This document shows, in pieces, positions 52,935 to 61,259 of a DNA stretch of 64,000 nt. Position numbers and translations under genes: made by a program. The stretch is from VAZQ01 sp963712565. GTDB taxonomy: Bacteria > Pseudomonadota > Alphaproteobacteria > Rhizobiales > Xanthobacteraceae. A model generated the notes under the pieces. That model ran no database searches. It was given only the letters and a program-made list of their open reading frames with translations, and had not been told where the DNA came from. The stretch spans positions 1-64,000 of the forward strand of contig CAVQIP010000052.1 of assembly GCA_963712565.1 (NCBI GenBank), written 5' to 3'. Numbering within the stretch: the stretch's first letter is position 1; every line of letters starts with the position of its first letter.

Positions 52935-54128
52935 ATGCGGCTTTATTCAATTCGCGGCAGCCAGGGATGCGTTCTCGCGGCGTTGCTGCTCGCGCCCGCG
53001 CCGGGATTTGCCGCCGAGTCCGCCGAGCGATCGGCGGAATCGTTGACCGTCGCACAATCGTTTTTCGCCGCGATCGAATATCGCCGCAAATTGGCGGAGT
53101 ACATCGCCGCGCGTCGGAAATACGAGGCCGAGGCCGACGCCTATTGGAGCGAGACCGCGGACAAGCGGCGGCTGCGGCACGCCAAACGTCGCAGCCATCA
53201 GGAAATTCTGCTCGACGACTACGTGCTGGCGCAACCGCCGGTCTATTCGGGACCACCGCGACCCATAGATCCCTCGGCGCCGGTCGAGGAACCCCCGCCG
53301 CGCAAATACGTGCCGGTCGTGGCCGACTTTCTGCGGGCGGCAGCGCAGGAATTCAGCTTTGTTCCGCGCCAGCCCCGCAGCGAGATCGAATACAAGCGCG
53401 CCTACGTCACGGTCGCCGCCGCCGCCGGGCTGACCAAGGAACAAGTGGTCCGGATTTACGGCTTCGAGTCCGGCGGCAACGGCAAATACGACGTGCAGGC
53501 GGGGTTGGAATATCCGAGACCGAACGCGCGGGCGATTTCCACCGCGCTCGGCTACAACCAACTGCTGTCCACCAACAGCGTCGAGCTGTTGGCGGAGAAG
53601 GGCGGCCAATTCGTCAACGCTCTGAATGCGAAGGCCGCGGCGTCGGCCGGTGACGCAAGAAAAGCGCTGGAGAGAAAAGTGGCGGTGCTCAAGGCCATGG
53701 TTCATTTCAGCCGGAGCGTCCCGGACGATTGGAATGCGCATGACAGGTTGGCGAACACGTCGAAAGGTCTTGGCATCCATGCGCTGAATCTGGACCTGGA
53801 CGTTGGCCCCTTGCTGCAAACGCAGAAGCTGATGGACTCGGTGGTGTTCGCGCGCAAGCAGGGATACGGCGGTACGTTGAGCGCGGCCGAGCTCGAGATG
53901 ATGAACCTCACCGGCGACGGCAACGGCATCGATATGATCAAGATGCCGCCGGCATGGCGCGAGCGTGTGCCCACATCGAATTTCTTTCGGCCGGGGGGCT
54001 ACGAACGCAATCCGGTCGCCATCCGCAACAACGTCGTCGCAAGGCTGTTGGCGGCGACCAATGCAAGGATGGATGAAGAAGCCGCTTTGCAGGGCGCGAA
54101 GGATCTGGCGGCCTTGTTTCCCAAATGA
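52935..54128 (+). CDS. Secreted protein with an SLT/lysozyme-like motif
   Basis: 397 residues from ATG 52935 with a signal peptide (SQGCVLAALLLAPAPGFAAE). The first ~130 residues are helical and basic (EYRRKLAEYIAARRKYEAEADAYW). From about 155 the sequence reads AAAAGLTKEQVVRIYGFESGGNGKYDVQAG..., then STALGYNQLLSTNSVELLAEKG. The order E-S-G-G-N followed by a G-x-x-Q-L helix mimics the lytic transglycosylase (SLT) active-site region. Family homology could not be confirmed. A role in peptidoglycan remodelling is a tentative reading. Confidence 0.7.
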   Translation: MRLYSIRGSQGCVLAALLLAPAPGFAAESAERSAESLTVAQSFFAAIEYRRKLAEYIAARRKYEAEADAYWSETADKRRLRHAKRRSHQEILLDDYVLAQPPVYSGPPRPIDPSAPVEEPPPRKYVPVVADFLRAAAQEFSFVPRQPRSEIEYKRAYVTVAAAAGLTKEQVVRIYGFESGGNGKYDVQAGLEYPRPNARAISTALGYNQLLSTNSVELLAEKGGQFVNALNAKAAASAGDARKALERKVAVLKAMVHFSRSVPDDWNAHDRLANTSKGLGIHALNLDLDVGPLLQTQKLMDSVVFARKQGYGGTLSAAELEMMNLTGDGNGIDMIKMPPAWRERVPTSNFFRPGGYERNPVAIRNNVVARLLAATNARMDEEAALQGAKDLAALFPK

Positions 54129-54163
54129 CACGGGCGCGGCCACACGTTGGGGGAGTTTGACCC

Positions 54164-54892
54164 ATGATCCGCGTCGGCATCGGCGGCTGGGTATTCAAGC
54201 CTTGGCGCGGCGAGTTCTATCCCAAGGAACTGCCGCAGGCGCGCGAGCTCGAGCACGCCAGCCGCAAGCTGGGCACGATCGAGATCAACGCCACCTTCTA
54301 CCGCACCCAGAAGCCGGACAGCTTTCGCAAATGGGCCGCCGAGACGCCGGATGATTTCGTGTTCGCGCTCAAGGGTCCGCAATTCGCAACCAACCGGCGC
54401 GTCCTGGCCGAGGCCGGCGAATCGATCGAGCGTTTCTTCGCCAGCGGCGTGCTCGAGTTGAAATCGAAACTCGGTCCGGTGCTTTGGCAGATGGCGCCAA
54501 CCAAGAAGTTCGACCCGGCGGATTTCGCGGCCTTTCTGGCGCTGCTGCCGCGGCGTCTCGGCGACCAGACCATCCGCCACGCCGTCGAGGTGCGGCATGA
54601 AAGTTTCCTGGTGCCGGCGTTCATCGAGCTGCTGCGCAAGTTCGCGGTCGCGGTGGTCGTCGTGGAATCCGAGAAGCATCCGGTGATCGCCGACGTCACC
54701 GGCGATTTCGTCTACGCCCGGCTGCAGCGAACATCGGAAGCGGAAAAGACCGGCTACCCGCCGCGCGCGCTCGACCTCTGGGCGAAACGCGCGCGGCTGT
54801 GGGCCGGTGGCGGCGCGCCCGAGGATCTCGCCACCATTGCGGGAGTCCGCGGACGCGGGAGAACGGCCCGCGCGATGTCTTCATCTACATGA
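54164..54892 (+). CDS. DUF72 family protein, C-terminus frameshifted
   Basis: TIM-barrel DUF72 protein. Visible: GIGGWVFKPWRGEFYP, GTIEINATFYRTQKPDSFRKWA, FVFALKGPQFATNRRVLAEA and HAVEVRHESFL. The frame ends at 54892 with an atypical tail (GVRGRGRTARAMSSST). The normal family ending, GPRDVFIYMISGAKVRAPAA up to ALIERLQ, is encoded in a different frame and stops at 54956. One indel between about 54835 and 54870 therefore separates the last ~30 codons. The protein may still fold without the last strand and helix, or this is a sequence error. Confidence 0.88.
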   Translation: MIRVGIGGWVFKPWRGEFYPKELPQARELEHASRKLGTIEINATFYRTQKPDSFRKWAAETPDDFVFALKGPQFATNRRVLAEAGESIERFFASGVLELKSKLGPVLWQMAPTKKFDPADFAAFLALLPRRLGDQTIRHAVEVRHESFLVPAFIELLRKFAVAVVVVESEKHPVIADVTGDFVYARLQRTSEAEKTGYPPRALDLWAKRARLWAGGGAPEDLATIAGVRGRGRTARAMSSST

Positions 54893-55084
54893 TCTCGGGT
54901 GCCAAGGTACGCGCGCCGGCGGCGGCGATGGCGCTGATCGAGCGGTTGCAGTGAAGGGACCCGAGACCGGCGGCGGGATCGCCGGTCGGGCGATGACACG
55001 AATCTTGGCCGGCAGCGGCCTATCGCTATCCGCCCGGTCATCCCATTTATGCTAAATGCAGATCAGGATGACGGTTTCCTAACG

Positions 55085-56386
55085 ATGACGAATCCGCTCC
55101 ATATCGCCGAGGCTGCGAGCGCAGCGCCCGCGGGCTTCGTCGAAAAGGCGCCGCTCGAGCGCTACGTGCCGCCGGACAAGCCCTCGCTGGTGGGCTTGTC
55201 GCGTGCCGAGCTGGCGCAGGCGCTGGGCGGTCTCGGCGTGCCGCCGGCGCGGCGCAAGATGCGGGTGCAACAGCTCTGGCACTGGCTTTACGTGCGCGGC
55301 GCCACCCATTTCGATGCCATGACCAGCGTGTCGAAAGAGCTGCGCGCCAGCCTCGATCGGCACTTCACGCTCGCGCGCCCGGAAGTCGTTGCCGAGCAGG
55401 TCTCGGTCGACGGCACGCGCAAATGGCTTCTGCGGCTGCCCGGCGAGCGCTCGGGCGAAGGTTTGGACGAGCGCCCGCACGAGGTCGAATGCGTCTACAT
55501 CCCCGAGTCCGACCGCGGCACGCTGTGCGTCTCCAGCCAGGTCGGTTGCACGCTCACCTGCTCGTTCTGCCACACCGGCACGCAGCGGCTGGTGCGCAAC
55601 CTCACGCCCGGCGAGATCGTCGGCCAGGTCATGGTCGCGCGCGACCGTCTCGGCGACTGGCAACGCAAGTCGGACCAGCCCGACGTGCGGACTTTGGATC
55701 CGAACGCGGCAAGCCCCGACCTCGGCGCCGAACGCGCCAACGGCGGGAGTCGTATGGTCTCCAACATCGTAATGATGGGCATGGGCGAGCCGCTGTACAA
55801 TTTCGAGGCGGTGCGCGACGCGCTCCTGATCGTGGCGGACGGCGAAGGCATCGCCATCTCCAAGCGCCGCATCACGCTCTCGACCTCGGGCGTGGTGCCG
55901 AACATTGCACGCGCGGGCGCCGAGATCGGCTGCATGCTGGCGGTGTCGCTGCACGCCGTACGCGACGAACTGCGCAACGAGTTGGTGCCGCTCAACCGCA
56001 AATATCCGATCGCGGATCTGCTCGACGCCTGCCGCAACTATCCCGGCGTCTCCAACGCTCGCCGCATTACCTTCGAATATGTGATGCTCAAGGGCGTCAA
56101 CGATTCGCTCGCCGATGCCAAGGCGCTGGTGAAGCTGCTCAAGGGCATCCCGGCCAAGATCAACCTCATCCCGTTCAACCCGTGGCCCGGCACCAGATAC
56201 GAGTGCTCGGACTGGCAGCAGATCGAGAAATTCTCCGAGATCATCTTCAACGCCGGCTACGCCTCGCCGGTACGCACCCCGCGCGGGCGCGACATCCTCG
56301 CCGCCTGCGGCCAGCTCAAGAGCGCGACCGAAAAGCTCTCCGCGCGCGAGCGCCTGGCGTTGCGCGCCATGGCGATGACGGATTGA
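55085..56386 (+). CDS. rlmN: Dual-specificity 23S rRNA A2503 / tRNA A37 C2-methyltransferase RlmN
   Basis: 433-residue radical SAM methyltransferase that makes m2A at 23S rRNA A2503 and at A37 of some tRNAs. Cluster motif C-x3-C-x2-C in GCTLTCSFCHTGTQ; SAM segment MGMGEPLYN; and SLHAVRDELRNELVPLN. The two reactive cysteines should be the late ones in RYECSDW and AACGQL. Longer than the ~380-residue bacterial norm: an N-terminal extension of ~45 residues and an insert of ~35 (GDWQRKSDQPDVRTLDPNAA... before MVSNIVMMGMGEP). Start ATG 55085. Confidence 0.96.
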   Translation: MTNPLHIAEAASAAPAGFVEKAPLERYVPPDKPSLVGLSRAELAQALGGLGVPPARRKMRVQQLWHWLYVRGATHFDAMTSVSKELRASLDRHFTLARPEVVAEQVSVDGTRKWLLRLPGERSGEGLDERPHEVECVYIPESDRGTLCVSSQVGCTLTCSFCHTGTQRLVRNLTPGEIVGQVMVARDRLGDWQRKSDQPDVRTLDPNAASPDLGAERANGGSRMVSNIVMMGMGEPLYNFEAVRDALLIVADGEGIAISKRRITLSTSGVVPNIARAGAEIGCMLAVSLHAVRDELRNELVPLNRKYPIADLLDACRNYPGVSNARRITFEYVMLKGVNDSLADAKALVKLLKGIPAKINLIPFNPWPGTRYECSDWQQIEKFSEIIFNAGYASPVRTPRGRDILAACGQLKSATEKLSARERLALRAMAMTD

Positions 56387-56393
56387 GTTGCGC

Positions 56394-56894
56394 ATGGACA
56401 GCCTCGGTCGGTTGCTGCTGCGGTTCCTGCTGGTGCCCCTCGGTTACGTCGTCGCGGTGATCGTGGGGACGCTGGTGATCGTGCTCGGCTCGTGGAAGCT
56501 CGGTCAGGCCGGCGCCGATCCCGACGCCCAGGCGTTCGCCATGTTCGGCTTCGTGTTCGCGGCGCCGGTGCTGCTGGTGATGCTGCTGAGCGTGATGTGG
56601 CTTCCCGCCGCGATCGGCATTCTCTGCTCGGAAGCCTTCGCCCTCCGCTCCTGGATGTTCCACGCCGGCAACGGCGCGGTCTCGGCCTGGATCGGCTGGA
56701 ATCTGTTCGGCTATATCGACGAGGCCCGCATCCCGCTCAACGAGCCGCTGCCGGTGATCGCCGCCGGGCTTGCCGGCGGCTTTGCCTATTGGGCGATCGC
56801 GGGCTGGAGCGCAGGCTTCTGGAAGCCAGTGCTGCGCGGGTCGGAGCCGGCGGCGCTGGCGAAGGCAGCCTCACATCCGCCGGAAATCCGTTAG
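56394..56894 (+). CDS. Predicted membrane protein of unknown function
   Basis: 166 residues from ATG 56394, seven bases after the rlmN stop (the same frame could also start at TTG 56388). About four hydrophobic helices: FLLVPLGYVVAVIVGTLVIVLG, FAMFGFVFAAPVLLVMLLSVMWLPAAIGIL, GAVSAWIGWNLFGYI, and VIAAGLAGGFAYWAIAGWSAGFW. No family is recognised. Probably co-transcribed with rlmN. Confidence 0.8.
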   Translation: MDSLGRLLLRFLLVPLGYVVAVIVGTLVIVLGSWKLGQAGADPDAQAFAMFGFVFAAPVLLVMLLSVMWLPAAIGILCSEAFALRSWMFHAGNGAVSAWIGWNLFGYIDEARIPLNEPLPVIAAGLAGGFAYWAIAGWSAGFWKPVLRGSEPAALAKAASHPPEIR

Positions 56895-56941
56895 TGAATC
56901 TGCTATAGAGTGCCTTCGACCGAGGGGACAGGCGAGCGCCC

Positions 56942-57115
56942 ATGCCAGCGACTTCGAAAGCCGATCGGCGGACCGCCGACCTGAAGCTTGGCCGTATCGC
57001 CTTGATGATCGTGCTCGGCGCCCTGCTCGCCGGCTGCGATAAATGCGGCGACTGGTGGTCGCCGTCGCGCGGAGATGCGCAGGCCTGCCGCGAGCAGGCG
57101 CCGCGGCCGCAATAG
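56942..57115 (+). CDS. Small cysteine-containing lipoprotein, 57 residues
   Basis: ATG 56942 to TAG 57115 encodes a 57-residue protein. A hydrophobic segment (RIALMIVLGALLAGC) ends in a lipobox LLAGC, followed by DKCGDWWSPSRGDAQACREQ with two further cysteines. GAGGGGACAGGCG precedes the start. It is too short for most gene finders but has a coherent lipoprotein design. Function unknown; the mature chain is only about 25 residues. Confidence 0.6.
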   Translation: MPATSKADRRTADLKLGRIALMIVLGALLAGCDKCGDWWSPSRGDAQACREQAPRPQ

Positions 57116-57275
57116 CCGGTCGGCCGATCGTTTGCGGGTTTCCGTAGCAGTGCCGCAGGCTTCGTTCTCTCGCCTACAGGGGGGAGACTACCGCGCGACC
57201 GTGCGCTGTTTCATCACGCACCGCGCATTTGAACTCGCCCGGCGCGTCGGCTAGACACGCGCGGGGATCAAACGC

Positions 57276-58001
57276 ATGAACCGAACCGGCCTCGTGATCG
57301 CGCTTGCCGCCGCCGCGACGGTCGGACTCATCTTCGGCATCCGGCCCGACCTCGATCTCAACCTCGCGGCGCTGTTCTTCGATCCCGGACGCGGCGGATT
57401 CTGGCGCGCCTATGATCCGCCTTTCCTGCGGGCGCGCGATGTCGCCATGTGGCTGGTCACGCTCGTCGCCATGCCCGCCTTTGGCGCGCTCGCGGTTAAG
57501 CTCATCCGCCCGAGCCGGCCGCTGCTCATCCCGGGCCGCGCGGTCGTGCTGATGCTGCTCACGCTCGCGCTCGCGCCCGGCGTACTCGCCAACCTCGTGC
57601 TCAAGGAGCATTGGGGCCGGCCGCGCCCCATCGACGTGACCGAGTTCGGCGGCGGCGAGCATTTCCGCCCATGGTGGGATCCGCGCGGAGACTGCCCGAA
57701 GAACTGCTCCTTCATCGCCGGCGAGCCCTCGGGCGCGTTCTGGACGCTCGCTCCGGCGGCGGTCGTGCCGCCGCAATGGCGCGCGCTCGCCTATGGCGCG
57801 GCGCTCGTCTTCGGCGCCGCCGTGGGCGTGTTGCGCATGGCGGCCGGCGCGCACTTCTTCACCGACGTGGTGTTCGCCGGCGTGTTCAGCTTTCTGCTGG
57901 TCTGGCTCGTGCATGGCTGGCTCTACCGCTGGCCGCGCACGCGAATTTCGGAGGCGGCGGTGGAAAGAGCGCTGGAGCGGATGCGGGGTCGGCAGCCTTA
58001 G
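57276..58001 (+). CDS. PAP2 family phosphatase (membrane)
   Basis: 241-residue integral-membrane PAP2 protein, probably acting on lipid phosphates. Motif 1: KEHWGRPRP. Motif 2: FIAGEPSGAFW, where the usual PSGH histidine is alanine. Motif 3: RMAAGAHFFTDV (R-x5-H-x3-D), with nucleophile His and the Asp intact. About five helices. The PSGH-to-PSGA change removes the usual proton donor, as also seen in some lipid A phosphatase-like relatives, so activity may differ. Followed convergently by the monooxygenase gene. Confidence 0.88.
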   Translation: MNRTGLVIALAAAATVGLIFGIRPDLDLNLAALFFDPGRGGFWRAYDPPFLRARDVAMWLVTLVAMPAFGALAVKLIRPSRPLLIPGRAVVLMLLTLALAPGVLANLVLKEHWGRPRPIDVTEFGGGEHFRPWWDPRGDCPKNCSFIAGEPSGAFWTLAPAAVVPPQWRALAYGAALVFGAAVGVLRMAAGAHFFTDVVFAGVFSFLLVWLVHGWLYRWPRTRISEAAVERALERMRGRQP

Positions 58002-58012
58002 CGCACGGTCGC

Positions 58013-59227
58013 TCAATATTGACCCTTGGGTTCCAGGCCGAGCATGAATTGTCCGTACATGCTGCCGGTGGAGTCCCAATTGAGGCTGATGTGGGACGCG
58101 GCGGCGTGCGCATCGCGCCAGCTGCGCTGCAGCGGCGTTTCCAGAAACAATCCCTGCCCGCCAGCGGCGAGGAACAAGGCATCGATGGCCTCGACCAGAA
58201 GCCGCACGCAGAACGCCTGGTCGCGGCGGTTGCGCAACCGCATGTCGACGCTGATCGGTTCACCGCGCGCCGCGGTCTCGAACGCCTGCGCGAGATCCCG
58301 GATCATCAACAGCCGTGCCGCGTCGATCAGGGCGCTCGCCTCGGCGACGCGCATCTGCACGGTGGTGAGCTCGGCCATGCGGCGGTTGCCGCCGGTCACG
58401 GCGCCGCGGGTGACGCGGTGACCAGCCATGGCGAGGAAATCGGCGAGCGCGCCCTCCGCCATGCCGAGCACCGGCGACACGATGGTGATCGGCAGCACGG
58501 CGAGGAAGGATTGCCGATAGAGCGGATTGGGATTGGCGCGCATGCCGGGCGCGGTGGCATCGGCCAGTTCGGCGAAGGCAAGCGTGCGATGGGTCGGTAC
58601 GAACGCGTCGCGGGCCACGATGTTCTTGCTGCCGGTGCCGGCGAGCCCCATCGTGTGCCAGTTGTCGTCGATGGTGCAGTCGGCGGTGCGCAGCAAGAAA
58701 AAACCGGGCTTTGCCGGTCCGTCCGGCTGCGGAATCATCCCGCCGAGCAATTGCCACTGGGCATTGTCGCAGCCGCTGCAGAAGCTCCCGGTCCCGGACA
58801 GTCGATAGCCGCCGTCCGCGGCCACGGCCTGTCCGACCGGCGCATAGGTCCCGGCGACGAGGGCCCTGCGGTCCCGCCAGACCTCCTCCTGCGCCTGCGG
58901 GTCGAAGCAGGCGATGAGCCACTGGTGCGAGGCCAGCAGCCCGTAGACCCAGCCGGTCGAGCCGCAACCAGCGGCAATGGCCGCGACGATTTCGAAGAAG
59001 ACGTCGAAGCCGTACTCGAAGCCGCCATAGGCCTGCGGCTGCATGACGCGAAACAGATCCGCGTGCCGCATGCGCTCGATCATGTCGTCGCCGACGCGAC
59101 GATTGGCTTCGGTCTGCTGCGCCCGCTCGCGCGCCCGCTCGGCGACCGCGCGCGCCCGCGCCATGAGGTCGGCGACTTCGGGTCTGGCGACCGGCGACCG
59201 AGCGGCAAGGACTGACATTGCGAGCAT
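58013..59227 (-). CDS. Acyl-CoA dehydrogenase-fold flavin monooxygenase (HsaA/HpaB-like)
   Basis: 404 residues with the acyl-CoA dehydrogenase three-domain fold: N-terminal helices (ERMRHADLFRVMQPQAYGGFE), middle barrel (GGYRLSGTGSFCSGCDNAQWQLLGGMI, then WHTMGLAGTGSKNIVARDAFVP), and C-terminal four-helix bundle (LFLAAGGQGLFLETPLQRSWRDAHAAASH). This matches reduced-flavin-dependent hydroxylases and desulfurases (HsaA, DszC, p-hydroxyphenylacetate hydroxylase C2) more than true dehydrogenases, which have a catalytic Glu. Such enzymes need a flavin reductase; one is at 13.2-13.8 kb. Starts at 59227 or 59218. Confidence 0.85.
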   Translation of the reverse strand: MLAMSVLAARSPVARPEVADLMARARAVAERARERAQQTEANRRVGDDMIERMRHADLFRVMQPQAYGGFEYGFDVFFEIVAAIAAGCGSTGWVYGLLASHQWLIACFDPQAQEEVWRDRRALVAGTYAPVGQAVAADGGYRLSGTGSFCSGCDNAQWQLLGGMIPQPDGPAKPGFFLLRTADCTIDDNWHTMGLAGTGSKNIVARDAFVPTHRTLAFAELADATAPGMRANPNPLYRQSFLAVLPITIVSPVLGMAEGALADFLAMAGHRVTRGAVTGGNRRMAELTTVQMRVAEASALIDAARLLMIRDLAQAFETAARGEPISVDMRLRNRRDQAFCVRLLVEAIDALFLAAGGQGLFLETPLQRSWRDAHAAASHISLNWDSTGSMYGQFMLGLEPKGQY

Positions 59228-59454
59228 GGTAGCACGCCTAAAGGGCGTTACGCCCGTCTTCGCGGGGATGTGGGCGACCGGGACGGCCCGGTCGGCGCGT
59301 GAAGCGGAGCGCAGCTGCGGGGACATCGTCCCGGATGCAACGCGGCCGGGCCTGCGCAGACTGCGTAAACTTGTCCTCGCGGGCGCCTTTGCCCACCCCG
59401 CGGCTGCGTGCTACCCATGGCAACAACAACAATAACGGACGCCGGAGGGAGCGC

Positions 59455-61227
59455 GTGACGGCAGAAGCCGCTGCATTTGGTGCGCCGGTTGCAAAGGTCG
59501 AGCGCGCGGCCCGACTGCGTGTCGTCGCCGGCTGGCTGTGGTCGGGCGCGCTCCTCGTCGTGCTGACGTTTCTCGTCCTCTACCCCGTCGCCATGCTGCT
59601 CCTGGGCGCGCTCACCAACACCAACCCGGTGGTGGACGGCTTCGGCGTATTCGATCTCTCGCTCGACAACTTCCTCACCGTTCTCGGCAACCCCAATGTC
59701 CACCTCGCGCTCGCCAATTCGCTGATTGCCTGTGCCGGCGGCACGGCGCTCGCGGTCGCGATCGGCCTGACTTTCTCCTGGATCGTGGTGCGCACCGACA
59801 CGCCGTGGAAAGGCTTCATCGGCGCGGCGAGCTTGATCCCGCTGTTCGTGCCGCCCCTGGTGGCGGGCGTCGCCTGGTCGATCCTCGGCTCACCGAAGTC
59901 GGGCCTCATCAACACCATGCTCAAATGGGCCGGCTTCGATTGGCGGATCGATCTCTATTCCATGACCGGGCTGATCCTGGTGTTCGGCATGTACTACGCG
60001 CCCTACGTCTACATGTTCACCGCCTCGGCGCTGCGCAACATGGACCCGAGCCTGGAAGAGGCGGCGGAGATCGCGGGGGTCGGCCCGGTGCGCACGCTGT
60101 TCACAGTGACCTTCCCGCTGATCGCCCCGGCTATCATCTCCGGCATGCTGCTCTCCTTCATCGTCATGCTCGGCATCTACGGCATCCCGGCCGTGCTCGG
60201 CGCGCCCGCCAACATCTCTGTGCTGACCACCTACATTTTCAAGCTGACCAATTGGAGCCCGCCGCTCTACAGCACGGCCGCTGCGGTCGCGATCATTCTG
60301 ATGGTGGTGACGGGGGCGCTGGTGGTGTTGCAGCAGCGCGTGCTCTCGGGCCGCAACTTCACCACCGTCGCCGGCAAGGCGTTCCGGCCGCGCGCCCTCG
60401 AGCTCGGACGGTGGCGTTGGCTCACGCTCGGCTTGGCGTTCCTCTATCTGTTCGCCGTCGTGGTGCTGCCCACGCTGGCTTTGATCGTGGCGGCGTTCCG
60501 CCGCTTTTTGTTCATCCCCAACGCCGCCAGCTTGTTCGACATGCAGCACTATTCGCTCGGGCATTTCGAGAGCGTCTTCGACAATCCGCTCACCATGCGG
60601 TCGATCTGGAACACCATGGAGGTGGGCCTGATCACGGCGCTGGCGGGGGGCGTGCTTGCCTTCGCCATCGGCTATACCGTGCACCGCGCCAGCGTGCCCG
60701 GACGGCGCGGGATCGATCTCATCGCCACGCTGCCGGTGGCGATTCCGGGACTGGTGATCGGCGTCGCCTATCTCTGGGCCTGGATCGGGCTGCCCGGCGG
60801 GCTCTACGGCACCATCTGGATCCTCGCGCTCGCCTTCATCGCGCGCTTCATGCCGGACACCATGAAGTCGTTGTCGACCTCGTTTCTCCAGATCCACCGC
60901 GAGCTCGAGGAAGCGGCTTGGATCTGCGGCAAGGGCCGCATCGGCACGATCCGCAGCATCGTGCTGCCGCTCGCGCGCCCCGGTACCGTCGCTGCCATGA
61001 CGCTGTTGTTCATCCTGGCGATCCGCGAGCTCGGCTCCTCGCTGTTTCTCTACACCAGCGACACCACGGTCATGGCCGTGCTGCTGCTCGACTACTACGA
61101 GGGCGGCAATACCGGGAAAACCGCCGCCTTCAGCCTGGTGCAGACGGCGCTGCTCGCGGTGCTGATCGGGGTCGCGGGCTGGCTGTCGCGCGGCAGTACC
61201 GATGGCAGCGTCGGCCGTTCGGGATGA
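59455..61227 (+). CDS. ABC transporter permease, fused double unit (iron/polyamine/thiamine FbpB type)
   Basis: 590-residue permease from GTG 59455 (GGAGGGAG upstream), with about 12 helices in two homologous halves. Each half ends with an EAA cytoplasmic loop: EEAAEIAGVGPVRTLFTVTFPLIAP and EEAAWICGKGRIGTIRSIVLPLARP. This double arrangement is typical of FbpB/SfuB and related importers of ferric ions, thiamine or phosphonates. Next in the operon are the binding protein (33 bases on) and the ATPase. Inner membrane. Confidence 0.94.
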   Translation: MTAEAAAFGAPVAKVERAARLRVVAGWLWSGALLVVLTFLVLYPVAMLLLGALTNTNPVVDGFGVFDLSLDNFLTVLGNPNVHLALANSLIACAGGTALAVAIGLTFSWIVVRTDTPWKGFIGAASLIPLFVPPLVAGVAWSILGSPKSGLINTMLKWAGFDWRIDLYSMTGLILVFGMYYAPYVYMFTASALRNMDPSLEEAAEIAGVGPVRTLFTVTFPLIAPAIISGMLLSFIVMLGIYGIPAVLGAPANISVLTTYIFKLTNWSPPLYSTAAAVAIILMVVTGALVVLQQRVLSGRNFTTVAGKAFRPRALELGRWRWLTLGLAFLYLFAVVVLPTLALIVAAFRRFLFIPNAASLFDMQHYSLGHFESVFDNPLTMRSIWNTMEVGLITALAGGVLAFAIGYTVHRASVPGRRGIDLIATLPVAIPGLVIGVAYLWAWIGLPGGLYGTIWILALAFIARFMPDTMKSLSTSFLQIHRELEEAAWICGKGRIGTIRSIVLPLARPGTVAAMTLLFILAIRELGSSLFLYTSDTTVMAVLLLDYYEGGNTGKTAAFSLVQTALLAVLIGVAGWLSRGSTDGSVGRSG

Positions 61228-61259
61228 CGAGTAACGATAACAACCGGAGGAACATCGCC

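Noticed and set aside
59239..59330. GC-rich stretch (GTCTTCGCGGGGATG...) upstream of the monooxygenase gene that looks like another repeat copy.
   Set aside because: It lacks the ordered blocks of families A, B and C; the likeness is limited to a short GC-rich word.
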